Origin: Ectopseudomonas alcaliphila
Lineage (GTDB): Bacteria > Pseudomonadota > Gammaproteobacteria > Pseudomonadales > Pseudomonadaceae
NCBI RefSeq assembly: GCF_900101755.1
Contig: NZ_FNAE01000008.1
Location: 163,737-227,736, forward strand
Length of the DNA: 64,000 nt
Direction of reading: 5' to 3'
This document shows positions 45,981 to 54,013 of this stretch, in pieces. Every line of letters starts with the position of its first letter. Within the stretch, counting starts at the first letter, position 1. Below the pieces are notes generated by a model that was given only the letters and a program-made list of their open reading frames with translations, had not been told where the DNA came from and did not search any database. A program made the position numbers and the translations under genes.

Positions 45981-46004
45981 AGGGGAGCATCAGCTCCCCT
46001 TTTT
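45981..46004 (+). terminator. terminator of the NAGGN operon
   Basis: AGGGGAGC and GCTCCCCT pair and are followed by TTTTT, 42 bases after the peptidase stop. Confidence 0.88.
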
Positions 46005-46097
46005 CTGGCCTGCAGTCAGTGGCCAACCTTCGGGCCGTCGCCAAGCGACGTTGAACATGACTCCCGGCCATTTCCCATGGCCCTCTGAGGTTCACGG

Positions 46098-48848
46098 ATG
46101 CCTCGCCTTTGTCTGGCCTTATTGCTGTTCTGGCTTGCCTGCCCAAGTTGGGCCCTTGCACCTGCGCCGCTGGACAGCGACGACCTGCGCCTATCCCTGG
46201 GCCCGTACACCGGTTATTACGAAGACGTGGACGGCACCCTCAGCGTCGAGCAGGTGCGAGCCCTGGATGACGATGCCTTCCGCAAACCCGGCGGCGAACA
46301 CGCCAACCTTGGCAAGAACGCATCCGTATGGTGGTTCAAGGCTCGCCTGGTCAATGCTCTGGACCATGAGCTGGGCGGCTATCTCGAAGTCAACTATCCG
46401 CTGCTCGATCACCTCCAGGTTCACCTGATCGGCCCCGACGGCACGCATCTGGAACAGGAAAGCGGCGACAGCTTTGCCTTCTCCCAGCGGCCGGTGCAGG
46501 TGCGCAACTTTTGGTTCCCCATGCAGCTGGAGCCTGGCGTCAACACCCTGCTGATCCGTGTGGAAACCAGCAGCACGGTGTTCGTGCCGCTGTTCTTCGC
46601 CACCTACGGCGCCAGCGCGGCGGCGCAGGAGAACCTGATGGGCTTCAACGGCGCGTTCTACGGCGTGCTGTTCGCCATGTTCTGCTACAACCTGTTCCTC
46701 TACCTGTCGCTCCGCGAATCGGCCTATCTCTGGTACCTGGCCTACAACCTCAACGTTGGCCTGCTCGCCGCCTGCTTCGACGGCATGCTGTTCAAGCTGC
46801 TACCTGAACACGTGGCGTTTCAGTCGGTCAGCATCTACATCCTGATGTACCTGCACTGCCTCACGGCCATCCAGTTCAGCCGCCATTTCCTGCATGCACG
46901 CCAGTATTTCCCGCGCCTGGATACCGGCCTGCGTTTGCTGATGCTGATCTGCGTCGGTTGCCTGCTGTCAGTACCGCTGATCGGCTTCGCCGCCTGGAAC
47001 ATCCTGGCCAGCGTCACCGTGTCCCTGGTCTCGCTGATCCTGCTGCTGACCGGCATCTACGTGTGGCGTCGCGGCGTGCGCTATGGCTCCTACTACACCC
47101 TGGCCTGGGCCATCCTGCTGTTCGCCTTCATCCAGGCCACCACCGGCTCGCTGGGCCTTGAAGTGTTTGGCGTATTCGGCGCCACGGTGGTGAAGATCGG
47201 CGTGACCATCGAGCTGATCACCCTGTCCATCGGTCTTGCCGACCGTATCAACCTGCTCAAGGAAGAAGGCTTCCAGTCACGCCGTGCGGCCGAGCAAGCC
47301 GCCTTCGAGAACCAGGCCAAGAGCCGCTTCCTGGCCAAGATGAGCCACGAGATCCGCACTCCGCTCAACGGCGTGCTGGGCATGCTGCAGCTGCTGCGCG
47401 AAACGCCTCTGGATCGCAGCCAGCGCTTCTACGTCGACACCATTTCCAGCTCCGGCAGTTCGTTGATGGCGGTGATCAACGACATCCTCGACTACGCCCG
47501 TATCGAATCCGGCAAGCTCAGCCTGGAGCAGATCGAGTTCGATCTTGAAGAGATGATTTCCGAGACGCTCAGCCTGTTCACCGGCCAGGCCCTGGACAAG
47601 CGCCTGCGCCTCTACATCAGCCTGGAAAACGGCGTGCCACGACGCATTCAGGGTGACCCGACGCGGCTCAAGCAGGTGCTGATGAACCTGCTCAGCAACG
47701 CTCTTAAGTTCACCGCCGAAGGCCATGTGGCGGTCAGCGTCAGCCGCCGCAGTGACAGCCATGGCAGGCCGCATCTGGTGATCGCCGTCAGCGACAGTGG
47801 CATCGGTATCAGTGAGCAGGCGCTGGCGCAATTGTTCGAATCCTTCGCTCAGGGCGATTCCAGCACCACCCGCCGTTATGGCGGCAGCGGTCTGGGGCTG
47901 GCCATCAGCAAGGAGCTGGTGGAGATGATGGGCGGTAGAATCGAAGTGCAGAGCACCCTGGGCCAGGGCACTCGCTTCGCCTTCGACATGCCGCTGCTTG
48001 CCGAACAGGAAACGGCCGACGAGCTCAGCCGCCTGCTGGCCGGACGCACGGCCCTGCTCGCCTCGCTCGATGGCCTGGGCCTGGATGCCATGAGCCGCCT
48101 GCTCGGACGCTGGGGCATGCGTACCGAGCGCTGCCAGACACCGGAGCGCCTGCAGGACTACCTGGAGGATTTCACGGCACCGCCGCTGCTGGTACTGATG
48201 GCGCCATGGCCAGGTAGCGTCAACCACTGGCTCGATTCACTCAGACCCAAGCTGCAGGCGCAACAGCGGGTACTGCTGGTCTGCCCGCCCGAGGCCTGCC
48301 AGCAACTGCCGGCGAGCCTTGGCCTGCGCCTGCAACACCTGGCCCAGCCGGCGGCGATCAATGCCCTGCGTCAGGCCCTGAACGGGCTGTATGAAGAACC
48401 CAGAGCACAGGTACATCAGTTGGTCAGAGAAATACGCAGCGACGACAGCGACGCCCCCTGCATTCTGGTGGCAGAAGACAACCCGGTGAACCAGCTGGTG
48501 GTTCAGGGCTTTTTGAAAAAACGAGGCTACAGCGTGCGCCTGGTAACCGACGGCCAGGCGGCGGTGGATGAATACGGCCGCGACCCGGCCGCCGTGCACT
48601 TGATCCTGATGGATTGCGAGATGCCGGTGATGGACGGTTTCGAAGCCACCCGGCAGATCCGCCGCCTGGAGCGCAGCCAGCAACTCACCGCCGTGCCCAT
48701 CATCGCGCTGACCGCGCATATCCTCGAAGAGCACCGCCAGCATGGCCTGGACGCCGGCATGGACGACTTTCTCGGTAAACCGCTGGATAGCGGGCTGCTC
48801 TACAGCACGCTGGAACGTCACCTCAAACGGCCCGGCATGGTGCACTGA
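46098..48848 (+). CDS. hybrid sensor histidine kinase with 7TM-DISM sensor
   Basis: A 916-residue protein. The order is signal peptide (cut near WALAPAP), a periplasmic 7TMR-DISM type 2 sensor domain (about 30-175), seven membrane helices (about 180-380), a HisKA domain with His417 in MSHEIRTPLNG, an ATPase domain (NLLSNALKF; GGSGLGLAISKEL), a degenerate receiver-like region (about 640-770), and a C-terminal receiver with Asp839 in MDCEMPVMDGFEATRQI. This resembles RetS/LadS-class hybrids. It lies after the NAGGN operon beyond a terminator, so a link to osmotic stress is possible but unproven. Confidence 0.92.
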   Translation: MPRLCLALLLFWLACPSWALAPAPLDSDDLRLSLGPYTGYYEDVDGTLSVEQVRALDDDAFRKPGGEHANLGKNASVWWFKARLVNALDHELGGYLEVNYPLLDHLQVHLIGPDGTHLEQESGDSFAFSQRPVQVRNFWFPMQLEPGVNTLLIRVETSSTVFVPLFFATYGASAAAQENLMGFNGAFYGVLFAMFCYNLFLYLSLRESAYLWYLAYNLNVGLLAACFDGMLFKLLPEHVAFQSVSIYILMYLHCLTAIQFSRHFLHARQYFPRLDTGLRLLMLICVGCLLSVPLIGFAAWNILASVTVSLVSLILLLTGIYVWRRGVRYGSYYTLAWAILLFAFIQATTGSLGLEVFGVFGATVVKIGVTIELITLSIGLADRINLLKEEGFQSRRAAEQAAFENQAKSRFLAKMSHEIRTPLNGVLGMLQLLRETPLDRSQRFYVDTISSSGSSLMAVINDILDYARIESGKLSLEQIEFDLEEMISETLSLFTGQALDKRLRLYISLENGVPRRIQGDPTRLKQVLMNLLSNALKFTAEGHVAVSVSRRSDSHGRPHLVIAVSDSGIGISEQALAQLFESFAQGDSSTTRRYGGSGLGLAISKELVEMMGGRIEVQSTLGQGTRFAFDMPLLAEQETADELSRLLAGRTALLASLDGLGLDAMSRLLGRWGMRTERCQTPERLQDYLEDFTAPPLLVLMAPWPGSVNHWLDSLRPKLQAQQRVLLVCPPEACQQLPASLGLRLQHLAQPAAINALRQALNGLYEEPRAQVHQLVREIRSDDSDAPCILVAEDNPVNQLVVQGFLKKRGYSVRLVTDGQAAVDEYGRDPAAVHLILMDCEMPVMDGFEATRQIRRLERSQQLTAVPIIALTAHILEEHRQHGLDAGMDDFLGKPLDSGLLYSTLERHLKRPGMVH

Positions 48849-48911
48849 GGGTGCTCGCGGCACGGTGCGCTTTGGCTCTATCATCGGCGCCAACCACTGG
48901 AGCCATTGACC

Positions 48912-49163
48912 GTGTTGATCCCCGCTGACCTGCTGCAAGCCGACACCCTCACCGCCCTGATCGAAGATTTCGTGACCCGCGACGGTACCGATAACGGTGA
49001 CGAAACCCCACTGGAAACCCGCGTGCAGCGCGTACGCCGCGCCCTGGACAAGGGCGAGGCGGTGATCGTCTTCGACCCTGACAGCCAGCAGTGCCAACTG
49101 GCGATGAAACGTGACGTACCCAAGGAATGGCTGGACGCCCTCAACGACAGCCTCAGTGATTGA
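48912..49163 (+). CDS. YheU family protein
   Basis: An 83-residue protein. I place the start at the GTG at 48912 because it gives MLIPADLL, matching the family N terminus, and lies nine bases from a GGAG ribosome site; a TTG at 48906 in the same frame is too close to it. The family features FVTRDGTDNGDE and GEAVIVFDPDSQ are present. Function unknown. Its end overlaps the convergent glycosylase gene by 11 bases. Confidence 0.87.
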   Translation: MLIPADLLQADTLTALIEDFVTRDGTDNGDETPLETRVQRVRRALDKGEAVIVFDPDSQQCQLAMKRDVPKEWLDALNDSLSD

Positions 49164-49824
49164 CGGTGTGCGCCAACATCACCGATAGCTGACACAGCGG
49201 CCGGCCGCTTTCGACCTGCCATTGATTGAACGCCGCCTGCACGGCAGCCAGGTCTTTCAGACTGGTCGGGGCCTTGTCGATCACGCCCTGAGCCTTGAGC
49301 GCGGCGACCATGTCATCGGTGGGGACGAAGGTGTCCTTGCCCACCATGCGCAGGAAGCGCGGCGCCGACAGACCGCCAAGTTGACTGCCATGCTTGGCCA
49401 GATACTTCCACAACCCGACGATGTCACTGACCGGCCAATCGGCGATCAGCGCGCCGAAACTGCCTTTCTCACGACGCACGTCGAGAATGAACTGAGCGTT
49501 GCGCGGCACGCTTTTCAGCTTGCCCAGGTGGCGAATCAGCCGCGCATCCTGCATCAGGTTCTCCAGGCGCTCGGCGCCCATCAGCACCACCTTCTCCGGG
49601 TCGAAGCCGAAGAACACCTCCTCGAACGCCGGCCACTTGGCATCCACCAGGCTGTGCTTGAGCCCGGCGCGGAAGATACGCAGGCTGATCAGCGACAAGT
49701 AGCGGTCGTCACTCAGCGCACGCAGTTCGGCGTCGCTGCGCGGCTGCGGCAACATGGCTTCCAACGCCTTCGCCGAGCCGAAACGGTTGAGGCAGAACTC
49801 GTGCAGCCACTTGTAATCACGCAT
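49153..49824 (-). CDS. DNA-3-methyladenine glycosylase I family protein
   Basis: A 223-residue HhH-GPD-superfamily protein. SLISLRIFRAGLKHSLVDAKWPAFEEVFFGFDPEKV matches the TAG core, and a C-terminal segment GLWKYLAKHGSQLGG matches the later helices. The zinc ligands of E. coli Tag are not all evident (only HEFC near the N terminus), so it may be a divergent paralogue of the true Tag enzyme. The role would be to excise 3-methyladenine from DNA. Convergent with yheU. Confidence 0.75.
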   Translation of the reverse strand: MRDYKWLHEFCLNRFGSAKALEAMLPQPRSDAELRALSDDRYLSLISLRIFRAGLKHSLVDAKWPAFEEVFFGFDPEKVVLMGAERLENLMQDARLIRHLGKLKSVPRNAQFILDVRREKGSFGALIADWPVSDIVGLWKYLAKHGSQLGGLSAPRFLRMVGKDTFVPTDDMVAALKAQGVIDKAPTSLKDLAAVQAAFNQWQVESGRPLCQLSVMLAHTVNH

Positions 49825-49889
49825 GAATCGATCCCTTCATGAAACGGACGACAGAGCCTGCACGCAGTAAGCCCCCGAGTACAAGTCCT

Positions 49890-49970
49890 GTAGGAGCCCC
49901 GCCCCGGGGCGAAGCGCTTTGCCTCTGCGCCTCAGGCCTGAGCACATTCGCCGCGAGGCGCGGCTCCTAC
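49890..49970. repeat. REP-like inverted repeat (GTAGGAGC family)
   Basis: GTAGGAGCCCCGCCCCGGGGCGAA at the left and TTCGCCGCGAGGCGCGGCTCCTAC at the right are inverted. It lies between the glycosylase gene and the end of the DAHP synthase gene. Confidence 0.75.
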
Positions 49971-49993
49971 ACCACAGCGCCGCCCGCCTACTC

Positions 49994-51058
49994 TCACCCG
50001 CGCAACTGCTCGGCTGCCTGGCGCAGCGCCGCCTCGGTGCCGCTCCAGCCCAGGCAGCCATCGGTGATCGATACGCCGTAACGCAGATCGCCAGTGAGCG
50101 CCTGACAACCGTCGAACAAGTGGCTCTCCAGCATCACCCCGCGCAGGCTGGTATCCCCGGCCAGGCGCTGCTCGATCACGCTCTCCAGCACCGCAGGCTG
50201 ACGCAAAGGGTCCTTGCCGCTGTTGGCATGGCTACAGTCGACCATGATGCGCGGCGCGATGCCCTGGCGCTGCAGCGCCTCACGTGCGGCGGCGACGCTG
50301 ACGGCGTCGTGGTTCGGCGCGCCGTGACCACCGCGCAGCACCAGATGGGTGTCCGGGTTGCCGGCGGTATGCAACAGCGCCGGGTGACCAAGGTCATCGA
50401 TGCCGAAATGCTGATGCGCATGCGCCGCCGAACGCATGGCGTCGCAGGCGATAGCGACGCTGCCGTCGGTGCCGTTCTTGAAGCCCACCGGCAGATCCAG
50501 GCCACTGACCATCTCGCGATGCACCTGTGACTCGCTGGTGCGTGCGCCAATCGCCGCCCAGCCAAGCAGATCGTCGAAGTAGCCGGCGGCCATCGGCTGC
50601 AGCAGTTCGGTGGCCAGCGGCAGGCCACGAGCGAGGATATCCAGCATCAATTGCCGCGACTGCCGCAGGCCTTCGGCCATATCGCCGCTACCGTCCAGAT
50701 GTGGGTCGTACAGCAGCCCCTTCCAGCCCACGGTGGTACGTGGTTTTTCCACGTAGGCGCGCATCACCAGCAGCAGTTGATCGTCGACCTGCGGCGCCAG
50801 CTCGGCCAGGCGCTCGGCGTATTCGAGGGCCGAAGCGCGGTCATGCAGGGAACAGGGGCCGACCACCACCAGCAGGCGCGAGTCGCGACCATCGAGTACG
50901 GCGCGGATGGCGTCGCGGTCAGCGGCGATGGTCTCGGCAAGTGCACCGGGCAGCGGCAGGCGTTGGCGCAGAACGGCGGGGCTGGGCAGCGGCTGGGCGC
51001 TGCGGCGGGCGATGGCGGTAACGCTGGAAGCGAGTTGAGCGGAGACGGATGCATTCAT
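49994..51058 (-). CDS. 3-deoxy-7-phosphoheptulonate (DAHP) synthase, class I
   Basis: A 354-residue class I (AroFGH-type) enzyme that condenses phosphoenolpyruvate and erythrose-4-phosphate, the first step to Tyr, Phe and Trp. Motifs in order: VVVGPCSLHD, RAYVEKPRTTVGWKGLLYDPHLDGS, GARTSESQVHREM, PVGFKNGTDG, IMVDCSHANSGK. Which amino acid inhibits it cannot be told safely. Upstream on the same strand are two short aromatic-rich ORFs and a strong terminator (51103-51455), so expression is probably controlled by attenuation. The ribosome site AAGGA is 11 bases from the start. Confidence 0.94.
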   Translation of the reverse strand: MNASVSAQLASSVTAIARRSAQPLPSPAVLRQRLPLPGALAETIAADRDAIRAVLDGRDSRLLVVVGPCSLHDRASALEYAERLAELAPQVDDQLLLVMRAYVEKPRTTVGWKGLLYDPHLDGSGDMAEGLRQSRQLMLDILARGLPLATELLQPMAAGYFDDLLGWAAIGARTSESQVHREMVSGLDLPVGFKNGTDGSVAIACDAMRSAAHAHQHFGIDDLGHPALLHTAGNPDTHLVLRGGHGAPNHDAVSVAAAREALQRQGIAPRIMVDCSHANSGKDPLRQPAVLESVIEQRLAGDTSLRGVMLESHLFDGCQALTGDLRYGVSITDGCLGWSGTEAALRQAAEQLRG

Positions 51059-51102
51059 GATCTGGCGGTTCCTTGGCCGGCGCGGTCGATGCCGCGGCGG
51101 CG

Positions 51103-51192
51103 CTAGCTGAGTGTTCGTTGCAAAGGTGTCAGGGCGGTGGTGACGCTGCTAAATCGCCAGTCGTTGCGGTAATAGTTCTGGTAACGGTTCAT
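51103..51192 (-). CDS. second short aromatic-rich leader ORF before DAHP synthase
   Basis: A 29-residue ORF with an AGAGGA ribosome site seven bases before the ATG at 51192. It reads MNRYQNYYRNDWRF and then an ordinary tail, so three Tyr, one Trp and one Phe fall in the first 14 residues. It lies between the terminator at 51242 and the enzyme start, and ends 44 bases before that start. It may be a second regulatory peptide acting on translation of the enzyme (inference). Confidence 0.6.
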   Translation of the reverse strand: MNRYQNYYRNDWRFSSVTTALTPLQRTLS

Positions 51193-51241
51193 CTGCACAT
51201 CCTCTAAGTGTTTGGCCGTTTTTCGGCCGGAAAAAACAAAA

Positions 51242-51271
51242 CCCCCGGTCGGGTTGCCGACCGGGGGTTTT
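51242..51271 (-). terminator. attenuator-like terminator upstream of DAHP synthase
   Basis: On the minus strand the stem CCCCCGGTCGG / CCGACCGGGGG (four-base loop) is followed by TTTTGTTTTTT. It lies 50 bases after the first leader ORF and about 185 bases before the enzyme start, so it would stop transcripts before the gene unless relieved. Confidence 0.88.
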
Positions 51272-51289
51272 CTGGAAAACGTCTCTGGT

Positions 51290-51330
51290 GGCGACCCTGT
51301 TGTCTCAGGCCGCCTGTGGGGTATCAGGCG
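51290..51330 (-). promoter_or_regulatory. alternative hairpins between leader ORF and attenuator
   Basis: Two hairpins share bases 51311-51314 and cannot form together: CGCCTG/CAGGCG (51311-51330, overlapping the leader stop) and GGCGGCCTG/CAGGGTCGCC (51290-51314). A ribosome stalled on the aromatic codons at 51342-51365 would favour the second. How either affects the terminator is not clear from pairing by eye. Confidence 0.5.
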
Positions 51331-51455
51331 CGCCTGTGGCTAAACCAATACCCAAAGAAATAATACGCCGCCGCCACGCCCGACTGCGCACGCGCCAACG
51401 CAGCGCGCGAGGCACCGGTTTGCAGCATGGACAGGGACTTGAGACTGGCGGACAT
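51324..51455 (-). CDS. aromatic leader peptide of the DAHP synthase gene
   Basis: A 43-residue ORF starting at 51455 with a GGAG ribosome site seven bases upstream. Its first 30 residues are ordinary (MSASLKSLSMLQTG...), then comes YYFFGYWF, seven aromatic residues of all three kinds in eight codons, and the ORF ends five codons later. A strong terminator follows, then the DAHP synthase gene. This is the layout of attenuation leaders such as pheL and trpL: a ribosome that slows when charged aromatic tRNAs run short would change folding of the RNA behind it. I do not recognise it as a described leader. Confidence 0.75.
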   Translation of the reverse strand: MSASLKSLSMLQTGASRAALARAQSGVAAAYYFFGYWFSHRRA

Positions 51456-51533
51456 GAAATTCTCCAAAGCGATGGCCGAACCATACTCCAGGCCTTTGCG
51501 GCCTGGCAAGCGTCGCGTGGAGGAGCGAAACCG

Positions 51534-51592
51534 TCGCGGCTAAAGCCCCTCCCACACGCGACTCGAACCGTGGGAGGGGCTTTAGCCGCGAT
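51534..51592. repeat. REP-like inverted pair (GTGGGAGGGGCTTTAGCCGC family)
   Basis: TCGCGGCTAAAGCCCCTCCCAC and its inverse are separated by a short spacer. It starts just after the ttcA stop and may serve as its terminator. A single unit is at 39857-39879. Confidence 0.85.
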
Positions 51593-51595
51593 CTC

Positions 51596-52420
51596 TTACA
51601 GGCTCATCACATCGAGGAAGCGCGGCGTGGCGCTGTCGTCGATCTTCAGGCTCTTGAAGTCGAAGAGGTTGCGGTCGGCCAGTTGCGAGGGGTGCACGTT
51701 CTGCAGCGCGCGGAACATGATCTCGACGCGGCCCGGGCTCTTGCGCTCCCACTCCTGCAGCATCTCCTTGACCACCTGACGTTGCAGGTTCTCCTGCGAA
51801 CCGCACAGGTTGCACGGGATGATGGGGAATTCCTTGAGCTGGCTGTAAGCCTCGATATCGGCCTCGGCGCAGTAGGCCAGCGGGCGGATCACCACGTTGC
51901 GGCCATCGTCGGACAGCAGCTTGGGCGGCATGGCCTTGAGCGTGCCGCCATAGAACATGTTGAGGAAGAAGGTTTCCAGGATATCGTCGCGGTGATGCCC
52001 CAGGGCCATCTTGGTCGCGCCGATCTCATCGGCGTAGGTGTACAGGGTGCCACGACGCAGGCGCGAGCACAGCGAGCAGGTGGTCTTGCCCTCGGGGATC
52101 TTCTCCTTCACCACCGAGTAGGTGTCCTTCTCGATGATGTGGTACTGCACGCCGATGGATTCCAGGTACGCCGGCAGCACATGCTCGGGGAAGCCAGGCT
52201 GCTTCTGGTCCATGTTCACCGCGACGATCTCGAACTTGATCGGCGCCACCTTCTGCAGGTAGAGCAGCACGTCGAGCATGGTGTAGCTGTCCTTGCCGCC
52301 GGACAGGCAGACCATCACCTTGTCGCCATCCTCGATCATATTGAAGTCGGTGATGGCTTCGCCGGCCAGGCGGCGAATGCGCTTCTGCAGTTTGTTCTGG
52401 TTGACCGAGAGGGTGCCCAT
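51596..52420 (-). CDS. ttcA: tRNA 2-thiocytidine synthetase
   Basis: A 274-residue enzyme that thiolates C32 of certain tRNAs. The ATP PP-loop SGGKDSYTML (about residues 40-49), the CSLCSRLRRG pair and the later CNLCGSQENLQRQ cysteines for the iron-sulfur cluster are all present. Length is slightly below E. coli TtcA, with a full core. The next minus-strand sequence downstream is a REP pair, so it is probably monocistronic. It is divergent from the J-domain gene. Confidence 0.95.
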   Translation of the reverse strand: MGTLSVNQNKLQKRIRRLAGEAITDFNMIEDGDKVMVCLSGGKDSYTMLDVLLYLQKVAPIKFEIVAVNMDQKQPGFPEHVLPAYLESIGVQYHIIEKDTYSVVKEKIPEGKTTCSLCSRLRRGTLYTYADEIGATKMALGHHRDDILETFFLNMFYGGTLKAMPPKLLSDDGRNVVIRPLAYCAEADIEAYSQLKEFPIIPCNLCGSQENLQRQVVKEMLQEWERKSPGRVEIMFRALQNVHPSQLADRNLFDFKSLKIDDSATPRFLDVMSL

Positions 52421-52520
52421 GGTGCGTCGAAATCCGAGGGGTGGGAACGAAAGCGCGACATTTTACGCACAATGGCGCCGCGCCCCCACCCCACCGGCAA
52501 CTAAATGCTAGTCTCGGCCG

Positions 52521-53114
52521 ATGAACGACGACCTCGACCCCAACCAGGACCTCGCCGAGCAGGTACTGCAACTGCTGCAGGCCGCTCCCGACGGCATTGC
52601 CGAATACACCCTGATCCAGCAACTGAAAGACGGCCACAGCGGCCACATTCCCAATCTGCCTCTGGCCGACAAACTGGTGCTGTTTCGCACTCATTTCCTG
52701 CTGTTCAACGCCCTTTACCGCCTGCGTGAACAGCTATGGGAGCAGCAGAGCCATCAGTTGCAGATCAGCCCGCTGTGTATCCGCCTGCTGCCCTATCAGC
52801 CAGGCAACGCGGCGCTCAGTGAGCGCGACGGACTGCGTGACTACTATCTGGACATGAGTCACCTGCGTGACACCGACGAACGCGACGTCGAGCGTCTGCT
52901 CACCAGCTTCTGGACGCGCATGCAGGGCGGCGAAGAGAAGCAGGCTGCGCTGGAGCTGTTCGAACTGGCCGATGAACGGACGCTCGACCTGCCACGAATC
53001 AAGCTGCGCTACCGACAAATGGTCAGCGAGCATCATCCGGACCGAGGCGGCAGCACAGAGCGGTTGCAGTCGATTAACCTGGCCATGGAAATTCTTGAGC
53101 GCTATTACCGCTGA
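52521..53114 (+). CDS. DnaJ-related protein with C-terminal J domain
   Basis: A 197-residue protein. An N-terminal domain of the DNAJ-related type (ELLQAAPDGIAEYTLIQQLKDG-like; FRTHFLLFNALYRLREQLW) is followed by a J domain at the C terminus (about 150-197) with an intact HPD motif in SEHHPDRGGS. It should stimulate a DnaK-type chaperone for an unknown client. Divergent from ttcA. Confidence 0.88.
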   Translation: MNDDLDPNQDLAEQVLQLLQAAPDGIAEYTLIQQLKDGHSGHIPNLPLADKLVLFRTHFLLFNALYRLREQLWEQQSHQLQISPLCIRLLPYQPGNAALSERDGLRDYYLDMSHLRDTDERDVERLLTSFWTRMQGGEEKQAALELFELADERTLDLPRIKLRYRQMVSEHHPDRGGSTERLQSINLAMEILERYYR

Positions 53115-53281
53115 TCTCTAGAGAGCGATTTGCTCTAAAGCCAGACACCACGCCTGCTCCAAGCCCTGCCTATACTGCGACATAAGGTCGCATCGAATTG
53201 GCCTGACACCCGGTGGCGCTGTACACGTGCGCCGGGCGTTCGCTGGGGGGCGACCGCAATAAGAAAGAGGAGGTGTCTGGC

Positions 53282-53881
53282 ATGATCCACCACGTTTGGG
53301 GGCTCTTCACCCATCCCGATCAAGAATGGCAAGAAATCCGTGGCGAGGAAGAATCCATCAGCCACATGTATCTGACCCATGTGCTGATTCTTGCGGCTAT
53401 TCCCGCCATTTCAGCCTATATCGGCACCACCCAGGTTGGCTGGGCGATTGGTGACCGAGCACCGGTAATGCTTACCGAAGGCAGTGCGATGGTGATGACC
53501 ATCATGTCCTACCTGGCGATGCTCGCCGGAGTAGCCGTAATGGGCGCCTTCATCCACTGGATGGCACGTACCTACGACGCCAATCCCAGTCTGACCCAGT
53601 GCGTGGTATTCGCGGCCTACACCGCCACCCCATTATTCATTGGAGGTCTCGCAGCGCTCTATCCGCACCTGTGGCTGGGCATGGTCGTGGGCACGATCGC
53701 GATCTGCTACACCGTTTACCTGCTCTACGTTGGCATACCGACCTTCATGAACATTCCCGAGGATGAAGGCTTCATGTTCTCCAGCTCGGTACTGGCGGTC
53801 GGACTGGTGGTGCTGGTGGCGATGATCGCCAGCTCGGTCATTCTCTGGGGCATGGGCGTCGGCCCGGTCTATACCAGCTGA
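53282..53881 (+). CDS. Yip1 family membrane protein (copy 1)
   Basis: A 199-residue protein with five membrane segments. The start at 53282 has an excellent GAGGAGGTG ribosome site; an ATG 69 bases upstream in frame has none. The N-terminal HHVWGLFTHPDQEWQEIR and the internal GAFIHWMARTYDANPSLTQCVVFAAYTATPLFIGG are typical of bacterial Yip1-domain proteins. It is paralogous to the next gene. Function unknown. Confidence 0.87.
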   Translation: MIHHVWGLFTHPDQEWQEIRGEEESISHMYLTHVLILAAIPAISAYIGTTQVGWAIGDRAPVMLTEGSAMVMTIMSYLAMLAGVAVMGAFIHWMARTYDANPSLTQCVVFAAYTATPLFIGGLAALYPHLWLGMVVGTIAICYTVYLLYVGIPTFMNIPEDEGFMFSSSVLAVGLVVLVAMIASSVILWGMGVGPVYTS

Positions 53882-53900
53882 TAGTCAGCAGCTAACCCAC

Positions 53901-53923
53901 AGGCCGCCTCCGGGCGGCCTTTT
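53901..53923 (+). terminator. terminator after the first Yip1 gene
   Basis: AGGCCGCC and GGCGGCCT pair and are followed by TTTT, 20 bases after the stop. Confidence 0.82.
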
Positions 53924-54013
53924 GTTGCCCGTCATGCACCAGGAAATTTGGGTTGAACCCTACGCCGTGATGGCTGCCCGACATTTAAAGGCAGTCAAGC
54001 GGATGGTCATCCC

